From the NCBI GenBank assembly GCA_963777855.1, contig CAVZRW010000015.1, forward strand, positions 124,001 to 188,000: a DNA stretch of 64,000 bases, given 5' to 3'. Within the stretch, counting starts at the first letter, position 1; each line of letters begins with the position of its first letter. Shown in pieces: positions 57,229-64,000 of the stretch. The position numbers and the translations under genes were made by a program. The notes under the pieces were generated by a model, which saw only the letters and a list, made by a program, of their open reading frames with translations, did no database searches and was not told where the DNA came from. The DNA comes from Prado023 sp963777855. Lineage in GTDB: Bacteria > Actinomycetota > Actinomycetes > S36-B12 > CAIYMF01.

Positions 57229-57264
57229 GCGCCCCGGGGCAACCCGCGGGTCGCGCGCCGTGGG

Positions 57265-58299
57265 TCAGCGCAGCCGGTGCTCCGACCCACGCAGGACCAC
57301 GCGGGTCGGCAGCACCACCTGCTCGACCAGGCCCATCGGCTCGGCCATGCGCCGCAGGGCGATCCCCGCGGCCACCGCGCCCATCCGCTGCGGGTCGTGG
57401 GCCACGACGCTGATCCCCAGGGCGTCGGCGAGCTCGAAGTCGTCGAAGCCCAGCAGGCCGATCCGCTGGCCGATGTGCCAGGTCGCCTGCAGCACGCCGA
57501 TCGCCGCCCGGTTGTTGCCCGCGAAGACCGCCGTCGGTGCGGGGTCGGCGCCCAGCAGGGCCTCCGTGGCCGCTGCGGCCGCCGCGATGTCCGGGCCGTC
57601 GGTGCGGATCAGCCCCGGGTCCACGGGCAGGCCCGCGGCGAGGAGAGCGTCGCGGTAGCCAGCCAGCCGTTCGCGATGGGTGTACAGCGACTCGGTGCTG
57701 CCGACGAACGCGATGCGGCGGTGGCCGGCGGCCAGCAGCGCCTGCACGCCGCTGCGGGCCCCGGTGCGGTTGTCGAACACGACGCTGTCGCTGACGGCGT
57801 TGGCCAGCGGCCGGTCGACCGCCACGATAGGCGTGCCGAACTGGCGCTCGCCCTCGAGGTAGCTGTGGTCGTCGGCGATCGGGACCAGCAGCAGGGCCCG
57901 GATGCGCCGGTCGAGCATCGCCGAGACCACGGCCTGCTCGTGGCGGGAGAGGTCGTCGGTGGCGGCGATCACCAGCGTCATCCCGTCGTCGGCGAGCACC
58001 CGCTCCACGCCCGCGGCCACGAGTGTGTAGAAGGGGTTGCCGAGGTCACCGATGACGAACCCCACTGTGCTGGTCACCCCACCGGTGCGCAGCTCGCGAG
58101 CCAGGGCATTGGGCCGGAAGCGCAGCGCGACGGCGGCCTGTCGCACACGGTCACGCGTGACGGGGTCCACGTTCGGCGCTCCGGACAGGGCCCGCGAGAC
58201 GGTCTTCGTGCTCACCTCGGCCAGGCGCGCGACATCGGCCAGGGTCGCCCGCTCGGTGGGGCCACGCGGGGCATCGAGGTCCTTGTCCGTCGATGTCAT
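57265..58299 (-). CDS. LacI-family transcriptional regulator
   Basis: 344 aa. The N-terminal helix-turn-helix and hinge helix (LADVARLAEVSTKTVSRALSG, then FRPNALARELRTGG) precede a periplasmic-binding-protein-like sensor domain (VGFVIGDLGNPFYTLVAAG). It is divergent from the MmsA-type sugar ABC operon across a 310-bp gap and very likely represses that operon until a sugar binds. TACAGT ends 6 nt before the ATG, suggesting a leaderless mRNA. Confidence 0.92.
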   Translation of the reverse strand: MTSTDKDLDAPRGPTERATLADVARLAEVSTKTVSRALSGAPNVDPVTRDRVRQAAVALRFRPNALARELRTGGVTSTVGFVIGDLGNPFYTLVAAGVERVLADDGMTLVIAATDDLSRHEQAVVSAMLDRRIRALLLVPIADDHSYLEGERQFGTPIVAVDRPLANAVSDSVVFDNRTGARSGVQALLAAGHRRIAFVGSTESLYTHRERLAGYRDALLAAGLPVDPGLIRTDGPDIAAAAAATEALLGADPAPTAVFAGNNRAAIGVLQATWHIGQRIGLLGFDDFELADALGISVVAHDPQRMGAVAAGIALRRMAEPMGLVEQVVLPTRVVLRGSEHRLR

Positions 58300-58445
58300 G
58301 GTTCGACTGTAGCCCCGTGGGGCGCCGTTGTGCAGGCCCCCGTGCCCGGATCAGGCTCGAGCGGCTTCCGTTATCAAGTCGTTACCAACGCCTGTTGACA
58401 TCGTAGGACATACGCGCTTCGGTGAGGACTTGTTGGCCGAAGGAA

Positions 58446-58461
58446 CGGGAGAGCGCTCCCG
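58446..58461. promoter_or_regulatory. Candidate LacI-family operator
   Basis: CGGGAGAGCGCTCCCG is a 16-bp near-palindrome with one mismatch in the 310-bp divergent gap 58300-58609. The gap also has two TTGAC words (58395 and 58557) that could be -35 elements, and nothing that looks coding. The core resembles CebR-type sites and the palindrome at 21622-21633. Confidence 0.5.
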
Positions 58462-58609
58462 CGGGGGGCCTCGTGGGCCTGCGATCCGGGACGTCGGGGA
58501 GTACCGTCGCCCCTCATGGGAGTTGAGATGTTCCTGCGACATGCGCGGCGTGGCGTGTTGACTGCGTCACACGCAGTGGTGACGATCCGTGATCATGGTG
58601 GTGTCTGAC

Positions 58610-60154
58610 ATGAGCGAGTCGTCCCTGCTCGAGATGCGCAGCATCACCAAGGAGTTCCCGGGCGTCAAGGCCCTGTCCGAGGTCTCGCTGACCGTCGGCA
58701 ACTCGGAGATCCACTCGATCTGCGGCGAGAACGGGGCCGGCAAGTCCACCCTGATGAAGGTGCTCTCCGGGGTCTACCCCTACGGCTCCTACGACGGCGA
58801 CATCTACTACAAGGGCCAGATCTGCCAGTTCCGCAACATCGGTGAGTCCGAGGCCGTCGGCATCGTGATCATCCACCAGGAGCTCGCGCTGATCCCCGAG
58901 CTGTCGATCATGGAGAACATGTTCCTGGGCAACGAGCCCCGGCGGCTCGGCGGGACCGCCATCGACTGGACGACCGCCCGCCGGCGCTGCATCGAGCTCA
59001 TGGAGCGGGTGGGCCTCGACGAGCGCCCCGACACCCAGATCAAGAACATCGGCGTGGGCAAGCAGCAGCTGGTCGAGATCGCCAAGGCCCTGAGCAAGGA
59101 CGTCGAGCTGCTGATCCTCGACGAGCCCACCGCGGCGCTCAACGACAAGGACTCCCAGCACCTGCTGGCCCTGATGCAGGGTCTGAAGGACTCCGGCGTG
59201 AGTTGCATCATGATCTCGCACAAGCTCAACGAGATCGAGCAGATCTCGGACAAGATCACGATCATCCGCGACGGGAAGACGATCGAGACCCTCGACGCCG
59301 AGGGCGCCAACGAGGACCGGATCATCAAGGGCATGGTCGGCCGCGAGATGGACAGCCGGTACCCGACTCGTGAGAAGCACATCGGCGAGGTGTTCTTCGA
59401 GGTCCGGGACATCTGGGTCAAGCACCCGATCGCCGACGACCGGTACGTCTGCAAGGGCTCGAGCATCAAGGTCCGCCACGGTGAGGTCGTGGGGATCGCC
59501 GGCCTCATGGGCGCCGGGCGCACCGAGCTGGCCATGAGCATCTTCGGCCGCAGCTACGGCATCTGGGAGTCCGGCACGATCATCAAGGACGGCCAGGAGA
59601 TCGAGCTGCCGCATGTGCGTGACGCCATCAAGCACGGCGTGGCCTACGTCAGCGAGGACCGCAAGACCCTGGGCCTGAACCTGCTCGACGACATCAAGAC
59701 GGCCACCGTGCAGGCCAAGTGGAGCAAGGTGAGCACCCGCGGCGTCATCGACAAGCACAAGGTGTTCGTCGCCGCCGAGGACTACCGCAAGCGGCTGCGG
59801 ACCAAGACCCCGTCGGTCAACGAGGGCGTGGACAAGCTCTCCGGCGGCAACCAGCAGAAGGTCGTGCTGAGCAAGTGGATGTTCACCGACTCCGACCTGC
59901 TGATCCTCGACGAGCCCACCCGCGGCATCGACGTCGGCGCCAAGTACGAGATCTACGAGGTGATCTTCGAGCTGGCCCGCCAGGGCAAGGGGGTCATCGT
60001 GATCTCCTCGGAGCTGCCCGAGGTGCTGGGCATCTCGGACCGCATCTACACCGTGTTCGAGGGCCAGGTCACCGCCGACGTGCCCGTCGAGGAAGCCACC
60101 CAGGAATCGCTGATGAAGACCATGACATCCGCTCGAGTGAGGACCACGGCATGA
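58610..60154 (+). CDS. mmsA: Monosaccharide ABC transporter ATP-binding protein (MmsA/GguA-type)
   Basis: 514 aa with two ABC cassettes. Cassette 1: P-loop GENGAGKSTLMKVLSG, signature region VGKQQLVEIAKAL, Walker B LLILDEPTAAL. Cassette 2: degenerate P-loop GLMGAGRTELAMS, signature LSGGNQQKVVLSKW, Walker B LLILDEPTRGID. This is the layout of carbohydrate-uptake ABC family 2. The ATG at 58610 gives the family-like start MSESSLLEMRSITKEFPGVKAL; GTG 58601 is possible. The stop overlaps the permease start (ATGA). The operon is intact up to this gene and broken in the next two. Confidence 0.92.
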   Translation: MSESSLLEMRSITKEFPGVKALSEVSLTVGNSEIHSICGENGAGKSTLMKVLSGVYPYGSYDGDIYYKGQICQFRNIGESEAVGIVIIHQELALIPELSIMENMFLGNEPRRLGGTAIDWTTARRRCIELMERVGLDERPDTQIKNIGVGKQQLVEIAKALSKDVELLILDEPTAALNDKDSQHLLALMQGLKDSGVSCIMISHKLNEIEQISDKITIIRDGKTIETLDAEGANEDRIIKGMVGREMDSRYPTREKHIGEVFFEVRDIWVKHPIADDRYVCKGSSIKVRHGEVVGIAGLMGAGRTELAMSIFGRSYGIWESGTIIKDGQEIELPHVRDAIKHGVAYVSEDRKTLGLNLLDDIKTATVQAKWSKVSTRGVIDKHKVFVAAEDYRKRLRTKTPSVNEGVDKLSGGNQQKVVLSKWMFTDSDLLILDEPTRGIDVGAKYEIYEVIFELARQGKGVIVISSELPEVLGISDRIYTVFEGQVTADVPVEEATQESLMKTMTSARVRTTA

Positions 60155-61452
60155 GCAAGATGAAGGAGTTCCGTCAGGGCGTGTTCGGCAATGCCGACGT
60201 GCGCCAGTACGGCATGGTCTTCAGCCTGATCGCGATCATCACGCTGTTCTACTTCACCACCGACGGTGTCGTGCTCAGCTCGGTGAACCTGATCAACATC
60301 ATCTCCCAGTACTCCTACATCCTGATCCTGGCGATCGGCATGGTGATGGTGATCATCGCCGGGCACATCGACCTGTCGGTCGGTTCGGTCGCGGCGTTCA
60401 CCGGCATCGTGGTCGCCAAGACGATGGCCGACTGGGGGATCGCCTGGCCGCTGGGCATCGTGGTCGGCCTCGTCGTCGGCATCCTCGTGGGCACATGGCA
60501 GGGCTTCTGGGTCTCACGGATCATGGTCCCGGCGTTCATCGTGACGCTGGCCGGCATGCTCATCTTCCGCGGGCCTCAACCAGGTCATCGGCCAGTCGAA
60601 CACCGTGCCGGTCCCCGAGGGCTTCAAGGTGATCGGTCGCGGCTACATCCCGCAGGTCGGCCCGAACCTCATCCTGGCCAACGGCACGAAGATCGTGAAC
60701 ACCCCCACCCTGATCCTCGGCATCGTCGCCGTGCTCGGCATCGTGTGGCTCGAGTTCCGCAAGCGCGCGAAGGCCCGCTCGGTCGGCGACGAGGTCGCGC
60801 CGCTGTGGTCCACGATCGTCAAGCTGGTCCTGCTGGGCCTGGTGATCATGTTCTTCGCGTTCAAGTTCGCGACCGGCAACGAGGGCACCGGCTTCCCGGT
60901 CTCCGGGCCTGATCCTGCTCGCACTGGTCTTCGTCTACTCGTTCATCATGGGCAACACCACGTTCGGCCGGCACATCTACGCCGTCGGCGGCAACAAGCG
61001 CGCCGCCGCCCTGTCGGGCGTGAACGTCCCGCGCGTGAACTTCCTGGTGATGGCCAACATGTCCATGCTCGCGGCGCTCGCCGGCATGATCTACATCGCC
61101 CGCGCCGGGGCCTCGGGCCCGCAGGACGGCGTCGGCTGGGAGCTCGACGCGATCGCCGCCGTCTTCGTCGGCGGCGCGGCGGTCACCGGCGGCGTCGGCA
61201 CCGTCATCGGGTCGATGATCGGTGGCCTGGTCATGGCGTTCCTCAACAACGGCCTGTCGCTGATGGGCGTCGACGCAGTCCTGGGTGTCGGTCATCAAGG
61301 GCCTGGTCCTGCTGGCCGCCGTCGCCTTCGACCTGCTCAGCAAGCAGCAGGACCGCCCGCCGCTGTTCCCGTCGCTGGGCCGCAAGAAGCACAAGTCCGC
61401 CGAGCCACCGCGGCTCGCCGAGACGGCCGTCCGGCAGCACGCCGCCAGCTAG
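60151..61452 (+). pseudogene. mmsB: Monosaccharide ABC permease (MmsB/GguB-type), three frameshifts
   Basis: Reconstructed product is about 433 aa with ten or more helices, longer than RbsC because of the central insert between residues 150 and 250 (NTPTLILGIVAVLGIVWLEFRKRAKAR), as in GguB. Conserved regions are HIDLSVGSVAAFTG and VFVGGAAVTGGVGTVIGSMIGG. Extra bases near 60572 (GCGGGCCTC), 60905 (CCGGGCCTG) and 61281 (AGTCCTGGG) break the frame. All three are one-base gains in G/C contexts, consistent with base-calling error. Confidence 0.83.
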
Positions 61453-61511
61453 GCGGTACCGCGCCGATCCGGCGCCACCCACGAGTCTCCACCCCAACCA
61501 AAAGGAGAAAC

Positions 61512-62649
61512 ATGAGGAAGTCACTGGTCGCCATTGCGGCGGCATGCAGTTCGCATGCTCGTGCTGAGCGGTTGCTCCACCGAGGACAACACGGCGACCG
61601 CGACGCACCGCCGCCGCCAGCGCCATCGGCAGCGCCGGCGGTCAGACGACCACGACCTGCGCCCCCGGCGACCGCATCGGCGTCTCGCTGCCCGCGCAGA
61701 CGTCGGAGAACTGGACTCTGGCCAAGAACCTGTTCGACGAGGGCATGACCGCCGCCGGCTTCACCCCCGACGTGCAGTTCTCCGACGCCGCATCGGCTGC
61801 TGCCTCGCAGCAGACGAAGATCGACAACATGCTGACCCAGAACGGCCAAGGTCATCGTCATCGGCGCCGAGGACGGCAAGCAGCTCACCGGTCAGGTCAG
61901 CGACCGCCGAGGCCGCAGGCGTGCCGGTCGTCGCCTACGACCGTCCGATCGATGCCAAGGGCACCGACTACTACGTCGCGTTCGACAACTTCAAGGTCGG
62001 CCAGCTGCAGGGCACCGCGCTGCTCGAGGGCATGGCAGAAGAACCAGGGCGCCTCGCCCGTGGAACATCGAGCTGTTCGCCGGTGCTGCCACCGACGCCA
62101 ACGCCCCGGTGTTCTTCAACGGCGCCATGGACATCCTGCAGCCGAAGATCGACGACGGCACCCTGGTCGTGAAGTCCGGCCAGACCTCGTTCGACCAGGT
62201 CTCGACGGAGGGCTGGAAGAAGGAGAAGGCCCAGGAGCGCATGGAGAACCTGGTCACCAAGTACTACAGCGATGGCACCCCGCTCGCCGGCGTGCTCTCG
62301 CCCGAACGACCAGCTGGCTGAGGGCATCCTCAACGCCACCTCCGCTGCGAAGCTGACCCCGACCGTCACCGGTCAGGACTCCGAGGTTGTCGCGGTGACC
62401 CGCGTCGCCAAGGGCGATCAGTACTCGACGATCTACAAGGACACCCGCAAGCTGGTGGCCGAGACCGTCAAGCTCGTCACGGCCGTGTGTGGCGGCGAGG
62501 TCTACCCGACCGCTGCTGAGTTCACCACCGACGGTGGCGTCGTGATCCCCTCGGACTACCTCGAGCCGCTGATCGTGACCGCGGACAACGGCGCTGAGGT
62601 CTACAAGGACAACGCCGAGCTGCTCAAGGCCTTCCAGGCCGGCCAGTGA
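61512..62649 (+). pseudogene. Monosaccharide ABC substrate-binding lipoprotein (ChvE-like), many frameshifts
   Basis: About 370 aa when rejoined. A lipoprotein signal with LVLSGCS is followed by a ChvE-type family-2 sugar-binding fold: GDRIGVSLPAQTSENWT, VPVVAYDRPIDAKGTDYYV, NGAMDILQPKIDDGTLVV, and the C-terminal VVIPSDYLEPLIVTADN. About eight single-base lesions lie between 61556 and 62305; the last 115 residues are clean. AAAGGAG precedes the ATG. As in GguAB/ChvE systems, probable ligands are glucose, galactose, xylose or arabinose. Confidence 0.82.
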
Positions 62650-62714
62650 TCCAGGGGCAACCCTGACAGGACAACGGGTCCTCGTGGCCTGACGCCCTGA
62701 TCTGCACCACCCAC

Positions 62715-62750
62715 TGGGGTGGGGTCCTCCACACGGAGGGCCCCACCCCA
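62715..62750 (+). terminator. Hairpin terminator after the ChvE-like operon
   Basis: Arms TGGGGTGGGGTCCTCC (62715-62730) and GGAGGGCCCCACCCCA (62735-62750) pair with one mismatch around ACAC. It lies 66 nt past the operon stop and is followed by GTACCATTCC, so the U-tract is weak. Confidence 0.75.
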
Positions 62751-62792
62751 GTACCATTCCCAGCCACCGGCCCCTGGGGAGAGGAACCCGAT

Positions 62793-63287
62793 ATGACCGC
62801 CGAGAGCATCAGCCAGCCCTCGCGACCGGCCGAGCTGGCCGGGCTCATCGGCTCCTACCGGGCCGCCACCGAGGTGTTCCTGTCCGTCGCCTCCGCACTG
62901 CCCGAGGTGGACCTGGACAGGCGGCCGCCCGAGCCCGACGGCTGGACCCCGCGCATGGTGATCCACCATGTGGCCGACTCCGAGACCAACTCCTACGTCC
63001 GGTTGCGCCGCCTGCTGGCCGAGCCGGCGGGCACCACGATCCAGGGTTACGACGAGGCCCAGTGGGCCCGGGAGCTGCACTACGACCGCCCCGTGGGCCA
63101 GTCGCTCGCGGTGTTCGCAGCGGTCCGTGGCGCCAGCGCCGAGCTCCTCGACCTGATCACGCCGGACGACCTCACCCGCGCCGGTGTCCACAGCGAGTCC
63201 GGGCCGTACACGGTGGCTGACTGGCTCGAGACGTACATCGCGCACGCCCAGGACCACGCCGAGCAGATCCTCGCCGCCCTCGGGTGA
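62793..63287 (+). CDS. DinB-family protein (paralog 2)
   Basis: 164 aa, four-helix DinB fold. His residues lie in MVIHHVADSETNSYV and YIAHAQDHAEQIL, the positions that bind metal in the family. GGGAGAGGAA precedes the ATG, which gives an N-terminus (TAESISQPSRPAELAGLIGS) missing from paralog 1 at 51.6 kb. Related proteins act as thiol transferases (mycothiol or bacillithiol S-transferases), but specificity cannot be read here. It is convergent with the exonuclease gene. Confidence 0.85.
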   Translation: MTAESISQPSRPAELAGLIGSYRAATEVFLSVASALPEVDLDRRPPEPDGWTPRMVIHHVADSETNSYVRLRRLLAEPAGTTIQGYDEAQWARELHYDRPVGQSLAVFAAVRGASAELLDLITPDDLTRAGVHSESGPYTVADWLETYIAHAQDHAEQILAALG

Positions 63288-63326
63288 GCCCGCGCGGGGC
63301 CGCACCACCCGCCCGGGTGTGGGGGA

Positions 63327-64000
63327 CTAGGAGCCCACTGCGGAGATCCGGATGGCGAGCTCGGTGGAGGCCGAGGCGCGTCGCGCGTCGCCGAGCGTGT
63401 GGATGCCGCGCTCCCTGAGCAGCGGGATCATGCGGACCAGGACCTCGGCGGTGGCCAGGGCGTCGCCGAGGGCGGTGTGCCGGCCGATGACCTCGACGCC
63501 GAACCGCGCGCACACCCCGTCGAGACCATGCCGGGCGTCGGGGTCCGGATCGAGGACCGCGGAGAGCAGCATCGTGTCCAGGCTCAGCGGTTCGAGGGTG
63601 ATCCCCGCCTCGGCGGCCGGTGGTGCGAGGAAGCCGAGGTCGAAGGCCAGATGGTGGCCGACGAGCACCGAGTCGGCGGCGTAGTCGGCGAAGGCCGCGA
63701 GGACGGCGGCCCCGTTCGGTGCGTCGGCCACGAGGTCGTCGCTGATGCCGTGGAACCTCGTCGAGGACTCCGGGATGTGCCGCCCGGGGTTCACCAGGGC
63801 GTCGAACGTGTCGTCGGCGCGCACGTCGGCCCCGTCCACCCGGACCGCACCGAGGGCGATCAGGCGGTCGCCGGCCTCCGAGTGCAGGCCGGTGGTCTCG
63901 CAGTCCAGGACCGTGAACACGATGTGCTCCAGTGGGGTGGCCAGCCACTCCTCCCGCGAGACCGTCGGCCGGCTCGGCCGCGCGAGGTCGACCGAGAGGC
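63327..64000 (-). CDS. 3'-5' exonuclease, DnaQ-like (DEDDh), 5' end beyond window
   Basis: The DEDDh active site is complete: Asp/Glu in VLDCETTGLHS, Asp in VGHHLAFDLGFL, His in TALGDALAT-preceding GRHTALGD with the last Asp. The domain covers the last 197 residues. The frame stays open to the window edge (upstream residues include SREEWLATPLEHIV), so the real start may lie outside; a GTG at 63920 could start a domain-only protein. Such proteins may proofread or degrade DNA or RNA ends. The TAG stop is 40 bp from the convergent DinB stop. Confidence 0.82.
   Translation of the reverse strand, partial: LSVDLARPSRPTVSREEWLATPLEHIVFTVLDCETTGLHSEAGDRLIALGAVRVDGADVRADDTFDALVNPGRHIPESSTRFHGISDDLVADAPNGAAVLAAFADYAADSVLVGHHLAFDLGFLAPPAAEAGITLEPLSLDTMLLSAVLDPDPDARHGLDGVCARFGVEVIGRHTALGDALATAEVLVRMIPLLRERGIHTLGDARRASASTELAIRISAVGS

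Overview
This window is a high-GC chromosomal segment from an aerobic member of the Actinomycetota, most likely Micrococcales or a relative; the genus cannot be read from sequence alone. The evidence is strong G/C third-position bias, GTG starts, many predicted leaderless transcripts, and marker families such as DUF4307, SURF1, DUF3817, DUF1707, DUF4245, DUF6542 and a DUF222/HNH protein. The gene order from about 13 to 36 kb (greA, DUF4307, small membrane protein, hemolysin III, uppS, phoH, fumarase, DUF4245, xseB-xseA, ispH, DUF6542, ychF) follows the Rv1080c-Rv1112 region of Mycobacterium tuberculosis as I remember it. No rRNA, tRNA, CRISPR array, transposase, integrase or phage module was found.

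Layout. 0-3.3 kb: Bax1-I family protein, a small DUF4287-like protein, a GDSL hydrolase and MsrA. 3.5-5.9 kb: a MalEFG-type sugar ABC operon that is badly damaged (frameshifted binding protein, first permease reduced to 60 codons, frameshifted second permease). 5.9-13.5 kb: an orphan GlmL/MutL-family ATPase, Ung, a DUF559 protein, a repeat-rich gap, an MFS transporter, IlvA and GreA. 13.6-16.2 kb: DUF4307 and a tightly overlapping membrane operon with SURF1. 16.3-25.8 kb: MFS, exonuclease III, hemolysin III, short-chain UppS, PhoH, a secreted peptidoglycan protein behind two CRP/GlxR-like sites, a metallo-hydrolase and a holin-phosphodiesterase fusion. 25.8-36.3 kb: class I fumarase, DUF4245, ExoVII, IspH, DUF6542, RmuC, a LexA-box DUF222/HNH gene, YchF and a GNAT enzyme. 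36.5-39.2 kb: aldo/keto reductase, esterase and a metallo-hydrolase. 39.2-46.4 kb: a soluble-adenylyl-cyclase-like protein (two cyclase halves, AAA ATPase, TPR), a secreted protein of unknown function, and a glutaminase carrying STAS and cyclic-nucleotide-binding domains. 46.5-58.3 kb: YdeI-like protein, MFS, two secreted proteins, a cluster of inverted repeats, a DinB protein, a membrane protein coupled to glutamate decarboxylase, an AlkD-like protein, an M13 peptidase and a LacI regulator. 58.6-62.7 kb: a ChvE-MmsAB (GguAB) monosaccharide ABC operon, probably under that LacI protein. 62.8-64 kb: a second DinB paralog and a DnaQ-like exonuclease cut by the window edge.

Two window-wide features matter to any reader. 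First, dozens of single-base frameshifts occur in blocks (about 4.5-5.9, 19.8-27.2, 42.7-49.8, 51.6-53.7 and 60.5-62.3 kb) and hit essential genes, while blocks between them are clean. I read most as assembly or base-calling errors, so broken genes are annotated across their full reconstructed span. Second, many first genes carry a -10-like hexamer ending 6-8 nt before the start codon, which predicts leaderless mRNAs and helped choose several starts.
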